NCBI RefSeq assembly: GCF_027579695.1
Contig: NC_083587.1
Span: 44,011,732 to 44,075,731, forward strand
Length of the DNA: 64,000 nt
Source of the DNA: Neoarius graeffei
Taxonomy: Eukaryota; Chordata; Actinopteri; Siluriformes; Ariidae
Reading direction: 5' to 3'
Part shown: piece by piece, positions 44,641 to 54,312 of the stretch
Numbering within the stretch: the stretch's first letter is position 1
Layout of the letters: every line of letters starts with the position of its first letter
Translations under genes and position numbers: made by a program
The notes under the pieces: generated by a model
Databases searched by the model: none
What the model was told of the DNA's origin: nothing
What the model saw: only the letters and a program-made list of their open reading frames with translations

Positions 44641-44850
44641 ATGAATGAACAAATTAAGTGTGCACACCCTTTTAGAATGGGGCATGTGACTGTTCAAACT
44701 CATGTTCAAGTAATGAGTAACACACAACAGACTGTGCTGTTATACAAAGATTGCAATGAACAGAGGTTTAATGTTGTAAACATAATTTACCACAGGTTCA
44801 CCATATCTGAAGAAAAATACATTTTAAATTCACCCAAAAATTTGATTGCA

Positions 44851-45223
44851 GGGCGGCACAGTGGTGTAGTGGTTAGCGCTGTTGCCTCACAGCAAGAAGG
44901 TCCTGGGTTCGAGCCCCGTGGCCGACGAGGGCCTTTCTGTGCGGAGTTTGCATGTTCTCCCCGTGTCCGCGTGGGTTTCCTCCGGGTGCTCCGGTTTCCC
45001 CCACAGTCCAAAGACATGCAGGTTAAGTTAACTGGTGACTCTAAATTGACCGTAGGTGCGAATGTGAGTGTGAATGGTTGTCTGTGTCTATGTGTCAGCC
45101 CTGTGATGACCTGGCGACTTGTCCAGGGTGTACCCTGTCTTTCGCCCGTAGTCAGCTGGAATAGGCTTGCCTGCGACCCTGTAGAACAGGATAAAGTGGC
45201 TAGAGATAATGAGATGAGATGAG
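44851..45223 (+). repeat. SINE family A, full length
   Basis: Flanked by the 12-bp duplication aatttgattgca at 44839-44850 and 45224-45235. Confidence 0.93.
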
Positions 45224-45235
45224 AATTTGATTGCA

Positions 45236-45727
45236 TCAGCAAAGTTCCTGACCTGATGAAAATGATCGACTGAAACATAATCAGCTCCATAACAGTGCCT
45301 GAGGTATCATTTTGTACAGGAATAGAGCTCCAAATTCAGCAAGCATTCCTGAATCCACAGTCTCTGTCTTGGGCACTGTAGCTTGCAGAAGAATAGGGCT
45401 TGGTGCTGTTTGAAAGCTACTGAAGAGGTCTTTTTACTGATTATGATGATTCCCGGTAATGGCACAGACTCTCCACCAAAAAAATGTAATCATTTGATCA
45501 GCATGTTCTATTCCCCCATGACGTGCTACTGCAGGACCCATCTGTCAATCTATCAAACTCCCCTGCCAATCTGTCCCCAGGATCAGTGGATGGGTGAGGC
45601 TCGGGCTAACCACTGCCTCCACACTATGTTTTTGCTTCCTGGAAGTGATTAGACCCCTTCGCAGTAAACGTCAGTCATACGTAAGAGGAAATTGCGCACG
45701 CAGCCTGGACTCAATAAAGACTCAGCG
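45236..45727. other. Non-coding DNA before the THAP remnant
   Basis: Includes a GC-moderate zone that could hold a promoter or 5' UTR of the THAP-like gene (45650-45727), but no motif decides this. Confidence 0.4.
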
Positions 45728-46178
45728 ATGCCTAGTTGTTGTGTTGTCGGGTGTCAGAATCGTAGCAGTGATGGGGTTAAAATGTACAGAATTCCAGCAG
45801 GATCTCACCCATTCCAAAAAAATCGCCGACGTCTATGACTACAAGCCATCAAACGTGTAGACTGGGATGAAAGCACCATCAAAAATGCGCGGGTTTGCAG
45901 CGCCCACTTGATCACAGGTAAGATCAGGCTATTTATTAAATCTTTCTTTTTTATTCTTTCTAGTCTTCGTTTATTGATGTAGCAAAATACTTTGGTAATG
46001 TTTGTCTGATTAGCTGGGTCATAGTTACACAATGTAATGAATATTGTTAGCATGTTAACTTAGCTTTGCATGCAATTTTGTTTGTAGGAGAGGTCTCACT
46101 CGACTCAAGCAGTCCAGATTTTGTGCCATCATTATTTGTGCATGCCGAAAATCACAATTTTAAAGCAAGGATGGAAAG
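45728..46178 (+). pseudogene. THAP-domain gene remnant with premature TGA
   Basis: The first exon (45728-45917) encodes a THAP zinc finger, a C2CH DNA-binding domain: MPSCCVVGCQNR, then KMYRIPAGSHPFQKNRRR, DWDESTIKNARVCSAHL. The conserved Trp expected after RRRL is a TGA stop (45836-45838). The exon ends in a good donor (gtaag at 45918). The second exon, 46088-46178, follows 'tttgtttgtag' and encodes GEVSLDSSSPDFVPSLFVHAE, the stretch that normally follows a THAP finger, then a gtaaaa donor. Frame and splice sites are otherwise intact, so inactivation looks recent, or the TGA is a local variant. THAP fingers occur both in host regulators and P-type transposases; which this was is unknown. Confidence 0.75.
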
Positions 46179-46453
46179 GTAAAATTGTGTGCCCTCACTC
46201 TAAATGCCAACTTGCGTTGACTGCTCTAACCTAGCTCCCGCCCCGTTCAGTTTCATTTCTGGTCTCTGCCTCTCGCTTTTTACGCAGCTCTGATTTCTCT
46301 TAGCTGCACTCTTTACACTATCATTCCTTTCATGCCATTACCTCCTGCAAATTGCTGTTTAGTGTTAGTATTTGCTGTTGTAGCTAAAGCCACATTGCCA
46401 TCACATCACTGGCATAATTTGATTAAAACAAAATGAATATGAATGTCCCATTG

Positions 46454-46777
46454 TTAATTAAGTTGTACATGCCCGCACATAGCATAATCATATGCATCTA
46501 AAGACTTGTAGGCACGAAGTTTTTCGTGGGTGTACACTAAAGTCTTGTCAATAAGGTACGAGTATATATCTGGCCATTGTATACCAGGGAATTTACTAAC
46601 ATCGTCCGTCCACTCTTTAATTAAATACGGATCCGGTAGGCGATGTCCACTTGTTAGAGTTAACTTATTTATGTAGCATTCTCGATCTTGTAACGACAAT
46701 TGTTTGGCATAATCTGACAGCTCATAATGCCGGTCAATGGCAGCGCCATTGTTTCTGAGTCCAGGCTGCGCGCGCAT
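46454..46777 (-). CDS. Unidentified 107-codon ORF, protein-like
   Basis: From an ATG at 46777 the frame runs through DRHYELSDYAKQLSLQDREC, LPDPYLIKEWTDDVSKFPG, WPDIYSYLIDKTLVYTHEK and RAYKSLDAYDYAMCGHV to TAA. Composition (W, Y, D, C balance) is protein-like. 'YTxEKLKAYKSLDAYNYxxxGxV' recurs in uncharacterised multi-exon fish and coral proteins, some with a THAP finger, but I cannot name a function. A possible donor (GTACAA) lies inside the CGHV codons, so the stop may be intronic. It points toward the THAP remnant 276 bp away on the opposite strand. It may be one exon of the same broken gene family after inversion. Confidence 0.4.
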   Translation of the reverse strand: MRAQPGLRNNGAAIDRHYELSDYAKQLSLQDRECYINKLTLTSGHRLPDPYLIKEWTDDVSKFPGIQWPDIYSYLIDKTLVYTHEKLRAYKSLDAYDYAMCGHVQLN

Positions 46778-46847
46778 CCTGGCAATGGTCGGTTTGTTTA
46801 CAAACATGCAAAGGGGTCTATAGTGATGAGCATTAGCGGATATTTGT

Positions 46848-47313
46848 GAACATCCCCGTGTACACACCTCACCTTCACCAATAGTGCATTCCCTAATGCC
46901 CCACATTGAATCAGGCTTTGATGCATGGAGGTCTGATTCTAGCCAGAATCCACCAAAGCCTGATGTGTACCCCCTTGAATACTCACAGAGACGCGGTATG
47001 TTCCTGCTCAATCAGGGGAAGCCTGGGGCATGTCAGGAATGTGAATCAGAACCCTTCCCTCTTTGCAGAAGTGCTGATTCTGGGAAATTCCAGCCTTCCT
47101 GCTGCACCAACAGACCTGCCCGGACTTTCTCCTGATTATTGTGGGCACAGACAGGTTCACTTGAGAGAGAGAGGGGATTAGCGGCAGCACAGACATGGAA
47201 GGAAAAAGGGGTGATGAGACACAAGGTCAGACATGAGCATGTGGAGCGGGTATTGTGGGAATTGGCCCCCATCTCCATGAGGCTGGGGTAGTGGAGGGGC
47301 GAGGAGAGGGAGA

Positions 47314-47357
<44 letters not shown>

Positions 47358-47360
47358 GAG
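46848..47360 (-). pseudogene. Gmr1-like gypsy fragment (protease region), copy 3
   Basis: Read on the - strand it contains the phrase encoding the protease stretch around 'caggctttggtggattctgg' and 'tgtgtacacggggatgttca', which match copies 1 and 2 closely, and upstream a degraded zinc-knuckle region. Frames are broken throughout. An AG microsatellite lies at 47319-47353. Confidence 0.75.
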
Positions 47361-47519
47361 AAGCTGCACGGTCAAGGTAAGCCTGTAGATGGCAGTAATG
47401 CAACACTGTGGATGCCAGCTGCTGTAAAACCCAAAAGAAGAAGAAGATAAACCTGCGCATGTGCACACAGACTTCCTCTGTCTGCTTGACTGTGTGAAGC
47501 AAGCAATTTCATGCATATT

Positions 47520-47787
47520 TGTGGCAGTGGGGTCGTGGCTGAGCGTCAGTCTGTGAATGGAGGGCGGAGTCAGGGAAGGTGAGTGGTCGTGTCACTACAC
47601 CTGTTGTCAATTAATGTGTGTTTGTGTGAGTCCTCCAGTGACCGCGCCCTATAAAAGGAGAGTGTGTGTATGTCTGTGAGAGAGAGTCTGAGTTGTGTGC
47701 TGAAAAGCAGCAATAAAGAAAATAATTAAGTCGCAAACAACCGCCTGCCGTGCTTCTGTGCTCCACCCACATCAGGGTCTTTCTACA
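47520..47787 (+). mobile_element. Solo LTR of the Gmr1-like gypsy family
   Basis: 268 bp, TGTGGCAG...TTTCTACA, flanked by atatt (47515-47519 and 47788-47792). Its ends and inner words ('ggagtcagggaaggt', 'ctgtgctccacccac') match the LTRs of copies 1 and 2. Confidence 0.92.
47650..47656 (+). promoter_or_regulatory. TATA box of the solo gypsy LTR
   Basis: TATAAAA in the U3-like part of the LTR. An AATAAA follows at 47712-47717, at the usual position for the LTR polyadenylation signal. Confidence 0.6.
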
Positions 47788-48006
47788 ATATTATTTGCTA
47801 GGGAATCCCCTCAAATTAAATAACTTCCCAGCCACAGAATGGCCTGGCATTTTGTGAGATATAGATATAGAATAACCATACATCACAATGACCTACATAC
47901 ATAGATCACATACATAGAGATATAGAAATAACCATACATCACAATGACCAAATTTCAACAGGAACTAAATTTCACAGATTTTATGAAATCGAAAGGCTGT
48001 CTAGCT

Positions 48007-48165
48007 TTAAGCTTTATTATATAAGCATGAACTGAAATATAAGAAAGCTGCATTACACTGATTTGAAATAAGCTTCATGATTAAAAAAAGCAGTAGAATT
48101 ATATGTAAGTATTCATTGTAGCATAATTTTACAGTAAGGTATCCAGGTAGCAAGAAGACTTAAAA
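48007..48165 (-). other. Hyaluronidase 3' UTR or flank
   Basis: AT-rich sequence immediately downstream of the hyaluronidase stop codon on the - strand. It is probably 3' UTR; no clear AATAAA is seen close to the stop. Confidence 0.35.
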
Positions 48166-48501
48166 TCACACTTGAATAACTACTGGAGTCTTAGGCACTG
48201 AAATGGATGTACTGGCAGAACACACTTGACCCACATAACACTGACAGGTAAATCTGTTTACAAAGACATTAAGATCACTTTGGGAAGGCACACCAACAGC
48301 CACATATTTGCCATCATGCTGTTGAATACTGAAGTTATTTGGGTTCAGGTACAGGTAGTCAGCTGAATCGGGGTTCTGGCGGACACAGCGACCGTTGCTT
48401 TGGCACAGGGTCTGACTGCAGAGTTTTGCAGCTGCAGTTACGTTGGCCACATAAGGGTTCAGCGTAGAGGGCAGATAAGCAGCCAGTGCTTCACATGAGG
48501 A
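48166..48501 (-). CDS. Hyaluronidase (PH-20/HYAL4-like), terminal exon
   Basis: Hyaluronidases (glycoside hydrolase 56) cleave hyaluronan in the extracellular matrix, at the cell surface or in lysosomes. This exon encodes the 111 C-terminal residues, the EGF-like region after the catalytic barrel: SSCEALAAYLPSTLNPYVAN, KLCSQTLCQSNGRCVRQNP, YLYLNPNNFSIQ and FTCQCYVGQVC. 'LCSQxLCxxxGxCxRK' and 'YLxLNPxxFxI' are family signatures, the latter nearest to PH-20/HYAL4. It starts after the acceptor 'ctctccctttcag' (rc of 48502 onward) in phase 0 and stops at 48166-48168 after TPVVIQV. The tail is short, with no hydrophobic GPI-anchor signal as in mammalian PH-20, so the product may be secreted. The open frame extends to an ATG at 48540, but that part is intron. 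Confidence 0.92.
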   Translation of the reverse strand, partial: SSCEALAAYLPSTLNPYVANVTAAAKLCSQTLCQSNGRCVRQNPDSADYLYLNPNNFSIQQHDGKYVAVGVPSQSDLNVFVNRFTCQCYVGQVCSASTSISVPKTPVVIQV

Positions 48502-48563
48502 CTGAAAGGGAGAGGAGAAACAATAAATCAAATATAGCAACTGTCTAATGGGAACATTTTTAG

Positions 48564-48889
48564 TTTAAGCCCCGTGGCCGACGAGGGCCTTTCTGTGCGG
48601 AGTTTGCATGTTCTCCCTGTGTCCGCGTGGGTTTCCTCCGGGTGCTCCGGTTTCCCCCACAGTCCAAAGACATGCAGGTTAGGTTAACTGGTGACTCTAA
48701 ATTGACCGTAGGTGTGAATGTGAGTGTGAATGGTTGTCTGTGTCTATGTGTCAGCCCTGTGATGACCTGGCGACTTGTCCAGGGTGTACCCCGCCTTTTG
48801 CCCGTGGTCAGCTGGGATAGGCTCCAGCTTGCCTGCGACCCTGTAGAACAGGATAAAGCGGCTAGAGATAATGAGATGAGATGAGATGA
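48564..48889 (+). repeat. SINE family A, 5'-truncated, in hyaluronidase intron
   Basis: It lacks the tRNA-like head and begins at 'aagccccgtggccg', with an otherwise good body and ATGAGATGAGATG tail. It lies in the 501-bp intron between the last two hyaluronidase exons, 62 bp from the acceptor side. Confidence 0.9.
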
Positions 48890-49002
48890 ATATTTAAAAA
48901 AATATTTCAGTCAGAATTTGCCCAGAAGATCAGATGTTGGTCAGACATAAATTAGATTAGATATAGTGCATTTTAAACCTATTTGATATTTGCATACCGT
49001 AC

Positions 49003-49092
49003 CTTGCTGTTGTAGTCAGCACTTGCACCCCAGAGCACTGCACCTGATGCGCCTAAAGCTGCGCTCTCTCCAATAGTATGGACTAGATCTGC
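49003..49092 (-). CDS. Hyaluronidase, 90-bp penultimate exon
   Basis: Thirty codons in phase 0: ADLVHTIGESAALGASGAVL followed by WGASADYNSK. This is the end of the catalytic barrel ('DLVxTIGxSxALGAxGxVxWG'). The acceptor is 'gcttcttctcag' and the donor gtacgg on the - strand. A 90-bp exon at this place is normal for vertebrate hyaluronidase genes. The large upstream exon with the catalytic Asp/Glu pair is not found between 49093 and 64000; that stretch is filled by nested transposons, so the exon should lie further right, behind a greatly enlarged intron, or be lost. Confidence 0.92.
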
Positions 49093-49260
49093 CTGAGAAG
49101 AAGCAGACATATAAAGAGATCAATAATAAACCAGATTCTAATGTCTTCAGCAGAACTTTTCAATATTTCATGTATTTACACTAAAGTTAACAAAATCTCC
49201 AAAGTGAAAAATCTATTTGGCTGTATGTACAGTACCAGTCAAAAGTCTAGACACACCTTT

Positions 49261-50753
49261 TACAACCCCAATTCCAAAAAAGTTGGGACACTGTGTAAAA
49301 CATAAATAAAAACAGAATGTAAAAATTTGCAATACTGGAAACCCTATATTTCATTGAAAATAGTACAAAGACAACAGATCAAATTTTGAAACTGAGAAAT
49401 TTTATTGTGTTTTGAAAAATATATGCTCATTTTGAATTTGATGTCAGCAACATGTTTCAGAAAAGTTGGGACGGGGCAACAAAAGACTGAAAAAGTTGTG
49501 TTATGCTAAAAAAACAAACAAACCCTAATTTGGTTAATTGGCAACAGGTCAGTAAGATAATTGGGTATAAAAAGAGCATCCCAGGGAGGTGGAGTCTCTC
49601 AGAAGTAAAGATGGGGAGGGGTTCACCGGTCTGTGAAAAACTGAGTGAGCAAACAGTGCAACAATTTAAGAATAACGTTCCTCAATGTAAAACTGCAAAG
49701 AATTTGGGGATCACATCATCTATGGTCCATAATACCATTAAATGATTCAGAGAATCTGGAGAAATCTCTGTATGCAAGAGACAAGGCTGAAAACTGACAT
49801 TGGATGCCTACAGTATGATCTTCAGGCCCTCAAGAGACACTGCGTTAAAAGCAGACACATCTCTGTAGTGGAAATCACTGTATGGGCTCAGAAACACTTC
49901 AGAAAACCATTGTCTGTGAAAACCGTTCATTACTGCATCCACAAATGCAAGTTAAAGCCAGATATAAACAATATCCAGAAACACTGCCATCTTCTCTGGG
50001 CCCGAGCTCTTTTACGATGGACTGAGATGAAGTGGAAAACTGTCCCGAGGTCTGAAGAATCAAAAGTAAAAATTCTTTTTAGAAATCCTGGACAGCACGC
50101 CCTCCAGGCTAAAGAGGAGAGGGACCATCCAGCTTGTTATCAGTGCACAGTTCAAAAGCCAGCATCTGTGATGGTATGAGGGTGCATTAGTGCACATGAC
50201 ATGGGTAGCTTGTACATCTGGGAAGGCATCATTAATGCTGAATGATATAAACACGTTTCAGAGCAATATGCTGCCATCCAGACAAAATCTTTTTCAGGGA
50301 AGGCCTTCCTTCTTTCAGCAAGACAATGCCGAACTGCTTTGTGCACATATTAAAACTGCATGGCTCTGTAGTAAGAGTCCAGGGGTTAAACTGGCCTGCC
50401 TGCAGTCCAGACCTGTCTCCCATTTAAAACATTTGGCGCATTATGAAGCACAAAATATGACAAAGGAGACCCCAAACTGTTGAGCAACTGAAATTGTATA
50501 TCAGGCAAGAATGGGACAACATTTCTCTTTCAAAACTACAGCAACTGGTCTCTTCAGTTCCCCAATGTTTACAGAGTGTTGTTAAAAGTAGAGGTGATGC
50601 AACACAGCAGTAAACACGCCCCTGTCCCAGCTTTTTTGAAATGTGTTGCTGACATCAAATTAAAAATGAGCATATATTTTTCAAAAAACAATAAAATTGC
50701 TCAGTATCAAAATTTGATATTTTGTCTTTGTACTACTTTCAATGATATATAGG
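49261..50753 (+). mobile_element. Tc1-like element relic, right end cut by gypsy
   Basis: The left end TACAACCCCAATTCCAAAA and the internal 'aaaaaagttgggac' direct repeats mark the same broad Tc1 group as 17355-18848. The right arm mirrors the left ('gtctttgtactactttcaat' against 'attgaaaatagtacaaagac') but stops after 'gatatatagg', exactly where the gypsy LTR begins. The missing outer part should resume after the gypsy 3' LTR, beyond 64000. Confidence 0.85.
49611..50613 (+). pseudogene. Tc1-family transposase pseudogene
   Basis: Begins MGRGSPVCEKLSEQTVQQF and keeps the helix-turn-helix (QCKTAKNLGITSSMVHNTIK), a WKTVPRSEESK version of the first catalytic block (WSDES expected, so D is E/S-changed), FQQDNAEL for the second block, and traces of the third. 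A TGA lies at 49743-49745 and several frameshifts follow; 1003 bp is not a whole number of codons. It cannot make a transposase. Confidence 0.88.
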
Positions 50754-51066
50754 TGTGGCAGTGGGGGCATGGTCAAGCGTCGGTCTGTGACCGGAGGGTG
50801 GAGTCAGGGAAGGTAAGTGGCAGAATCACTACACCTGAGGTGAATTAACCTGTTTGTGTGTCTTCCCAGGAGCCGTGCCCTATTTAAGGAAGAGAGCAAG
50901 AGCAGAGCGGGCTCTCTCCCGACCAGAACACGTGTGTGTGGCGTGTGTGTGCGTCTATGTCTAAATAAACATGTAGAAGCTGAAAAGCTAATAATAAAAG
51001 AGTTAGTGAGAACTCAGTACTGGCCTGCCGTGCTTCTGTGCTCCACCCACCTAAACACTTGCTACA
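50754..51066 (+). repeat. 5' LTR of Gmr1-like copy 2
   Basis: 313 bp, TGTGGCAG...TTGCTACA. A TATA-like TATTTAA lies at 50881-50887 and AATAAA at 50964-50969. It resembles the LTRs of copy 1 but with many differences. Confidence 0.92.
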
Positions 51067-51067
51067 G

Positions 51068-51085
51068 TGGTGCCAAAACGCGGGA
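51068..51085 (+). promoter_or_regulatory. tRNA primer-binding site of gypsy copy 2
   Basis: TGGTGCCAAAACGCGGGA starts one base after the LTR; TGG pairs with the CCA end of a tRNA primer. Copy 1 has TGGTGCTGAAACCGGGGAG at the same place. The primer tRNA is not identified. Confidence 0.7.
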
Positions 51086-51109
51086 CGGAGTGCAGGAGAA
51101 AACAGCCCC

Positions 51110-52603
51110 ATGGAGTCCTCCCCCTTCAAGGACCTGGTCCATGCCCTGGCCACGGCCCAACAGAGCCAGCACCAGGCGCTGGTCGCCCTCCGGGAAGAAT
51201 AGGAGCGAAGGTTCGAGGCCCTGGTGCTGGCGCAGCAGGAAGATCGCCGGGCGTTCCGGCACCTACTCGCGTCGGCGGGGTCCACCACCTCCACCGCCGC
51301 GGGCCCTTCCCACCTCACCCTCACGAAGATGGGCCCGCACGATGACCCCGAGGCCTTCCTCGTTCTCTTTAAGCAGGCAGCAGAGGCGTGGGGTTGGCCG
51401 GTGGAACAGCGCGCGGCGTGCCTCCTCCCCCTCCTCACGGGCGAGGCGCAGCTGGCCGCACTACAGCTCCCCGCCGACAGCCGGCTGGTCTACACGGACC
51501 TCCACAGGGCCGTCGTCCAGCGCGTGGGTCGCACTCCGAAGCAGCAGTGGCAGTGCTTCCGCGCGCTGCACCTGGAGGAGGTCGGCTGGCCGTTCGTGTT
51601 TGGCCAGCAACTCCGGGACTCCTGCCGCCGGTGGCTGAGGGCCGACAACCGCGACGCCGAGGAGATCATCGATCTGGTGGGGCTGGAGCAGTTCGTCACT
51701 CAACTTCCAGAGGGAACTGCGGAGTGGGTCCAGTGCCATCGCCCGGCGTCGCTGGATCAGGCCATTGAGCTGGCGGAGGACCATATGGCGGCTGTCCCAA
51801 TGGCAGGACAGCGTGTCTCCCCTTCTCCCCTCCCCTCTCTTTCTCTCTCTCCTTCTGTGCCTCTCCCTCACCCCATTCCCCCACCGCGGAGGCGGGGGCC
51901 AGCTCCACCCCAGCCGGCTCCCCGCACCCGCGGTGTCCTATCTTCTCCTATTTCCGTGTCTGTGTCTTCCCCCCCTCAGGTGAGTGATATCCGGAACACC
52001 GGTGCAGAGAGAGAGCCCGGGCCGGTGTCCTGGCGCTGTGGGGAGCCGGGGCACCTCCAGCATCAGGGCTCGGCAATGGAGGTGGGTGCAGTGGTCCGGA
52101 TCCCTGACACGCCAGGAGCCGCCCTTGATCGGGCTGGAGCGTATCGCATACCGGTGAGTATCCAAGGGGATACGTATCAGGCTTTGGTGGATTCCGGCTG
52201 TAATCAGACCTCAATCCACCAAAGCCTGGTGCAAGACGAAGCATTGGGGGGAGCACAATTGGTGAAGGTGTTGTGTGTGCACGGGGATGTTCACAGCTAC
52301 CCTTTAGTGTCAGTTCACATTCTGTTTCGAGAGGAGAAATTTATAGTAAAGGCGGTGGTTAATCCTCGCCTCACCCACTCTATAATTTTGGGGACTGATT
52401 GGCCGGGATTTCGGGATTTAATGAGTCATCTAGTGAAGAGTGGGTCCTGCAGTAGTGTAATAAGGGGAGGTCCTGGTGTCACGTTGGCGGGAGCAGCTGT
52501 CACAGAGCCGTCTACGTCAGCTCCGCGTCAGAGTGAGGAGCCACCGGCCCCTCCTCTCTCTCCTGGAGAATCCCTTGTGGATTTCCCATTAGAGCAGTCG
52601 TGA
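51110..52603 (+). pseudogene. Gmr1-like gag-protease, copy 2
   Basis: Starts at ATG 51110; a TAG interrupts it at 51200-51202, after which the frame is open to the TGA at 52601-52603. It has DDPEAFLVLFKQAAEAW, a SCAN-like domain at about 51535-51770 (CFRALHLEEVGWPFVFGQQL, CRRWLRADN, QLPEGTAEWVQCHRP), a proline-rich stretch, a zinc knuckle that has lost its first and last Cys (SWRCGEPGHLQHQG), and the protease phrase LVDSGCNQTSIHQSL. Downstream LTHSIILGTDWPGF ends the protease. Confidence 0.9.
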
Positions 52604-53717
52604 GATGAGACTCTGCGGCATGCGTTTGACCAAGTGAGAGTAATCGAGGGTCAAATGCTCCAGCCGAACGTCACCCCGTCCTTCCCCTACTTCGCGATTA
52701 TGAAGGATAGATTATACCGAGTGACGCAGGACACTCAGACTAAAGAGCGAGTCACGCAGCTTTTAATTCCGAAGAGCCGCCAGGAATTGGTATTCCAGGC
52801 GGCTCACTTTAATCCCATGGCTGGACACTAAGGGCAGGATAAAACACTAGCCCAAATAATGGCCTGATTCTATTGGCCAGGGATTCGCGGCGATGTCCGT
52901 AGGTGGTGTACAGCGTGCTGCGAATGCCAGTTAGTAAATCCAGCGGCCATTCCAAAAGCGCCTTTACGCCCTCTACCATTAATCGAGACCCCATTCGAAA
53001 GAATTGGGATGGATCTCGTCGGGCCATTAGATCGGTCAACACGAGGGTACCGCTTTATATTAGTTCTGGTGGACTATGCAATGCGATACCCGGAAGCAGT
53101 GCCTCTACGCAATATCTCAGCATGCAGTATTGCGGAGGCACTGTTCTGCGTTATCTCCCGAGTTGGAATCCCGAAAGAGATTCTGACTGACCAAGGCACA
53201 GCGTTTGTCACGTACACTAAAGGAACTGTATAAGTTGTTGGGTATTAAGCCGATCCGCACCAGCGTTTATCACCCACAAACGGACGGTTTAGTTGAACGG
53301 TTCAATCGCACCCTCAAAAATATAATTAAAAATTTCATAAGTGAGGACGCACGTAATTGGGATAAGTGGCTCGAACCCTTGTTGTTTTCAGTGCGAGAGG
53401 TCCCACAAGCCTCCACGGGGTTCTCCCCGTTTGAATTGTTATATGGGCGTAAACCGCGCGGCATTCTAGATGTGCTGCGGGAAAATTGGGAGGAGGGATC
53501 TTCACAAAGTAAAAATGAAATCCAATACGTTATTGACCTGCGCGCAAAACTCCACACACTCGCCCACCTAACCCAGGAGAATTTGTGGCAGGCCCAAGAA
53601 CGACACACCCGCCTGTACAACAAGGGTACGGGCCTCAGGGAGTTCGCACCGGGAGATAAAGTACTCGTACTGTTGCCCACGTCGAGCTCTAAATTAATCG
53701 CCAGGTGGCAAGGACCC
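52604..53717 (+). pseudogene. Gmr1-like integrase, copy 2
   Basis: In frame with gag-protease: zinc-binding region (HFNPMAGH, then TAA at 52829-52831 and TGA at 52865-52867, CTACCECQLVN-type Cys pair), core with GMDLVGPLDRSTRG and TDQGTAF, then a one-base frameshift near 53205 and YHPQTDGLVERFNRTLKN with the catalytic Glu. The C-terminal part has FAPGDKVLVLLP and is cut at KWQGPFE by the L2 insertion. Three lesions make it inactive. Confidence 0.9.
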
Positions 53718-53724
53718 TTTGAGG

Positions 53725-54312
53725 ATTTGGACCCTTCTTAAAAAAAATAATCTGGATCCTTCAGTGTTAAATAACTACAGGCCAATATCAAATCTACCAT
53801 TCATCGGGAAAATCCTGGAAAAAATTGTCTTCAATCAATTAACTTCCTTCTTGATATCAAACAGCCGTTTTGATAATTTTCAGTCAGGATTTCGTGCCAA
53901 TCATAGCACTGAAACAGCGCTGATTAAAGTTATAAATGACATACATCTTAATACTGATGCAGGCAAAACATCGGTCCTGGTATTACTGGACCTCAGTGCA
54001 GCTTTTGATACTGTTGATCACAACATACTGCTATATCGACTTGAACACTGGGTTGGATTGACTGGTAAAGTTATCAATTGGTTAAAATCATACTTAAAAG
54101 ATAGAAGCTTCTTTGTTACCCTGGGAAATTGTTCCTCAACGTCAATGTCCTTGACCTGTGGTGTCCCCCAGGGGTCGATTCTTGGACCATTACTTTTCAA
54201 CCTTTATATGCTCCCACTTGGGCAAATTATCAATAAAAATTCAATTTTGTATCACTGCTATGCAGATGATACCAAAATTTATTTTGCTCTATCACCTAAT
54301 GATTATGCCCCC
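53725..54312 (+). pseudogene. L2 reverse transcriptase, first part
   Basis: It encodes NYRPISNLPFIGKILEKIV, FQSGFRANHSTETAL, DLSAAFDTVDH, GVPQGSILGPLLFNLY and CYADDTKIY, that is, RT blocks including the catalytic YADD. The frame is open until the BEL insertion at 54313. The endonuclease domain and the RT start are absent, a normal 5' truncation. Confidence 0.93.

Larger units (their letters stand above)
47380..48006 (-). mobile_element. TTAA-site MITE, copy 2, split by a solo LTR
   Basis: Its right end (TTAA at 48007-48010, then the inverse of CTAGACAGCCTTTCGATTTC) and body match copy 1 at 14071-14686. The far end is lost next to the gypsy fragment. A short internal duplication ('aaccatacatcacaatgacc') at 47873-47948 is not in copy 1. 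Confidence 0.65.

Noticed and set aside
50856..51638. 260-codon + strand frame over the gypsy leader and gag
   Set aside because: It is a different frame from gag; the Arg/Ser/Pro-rich product is typical of a GC-rich shadow frame.
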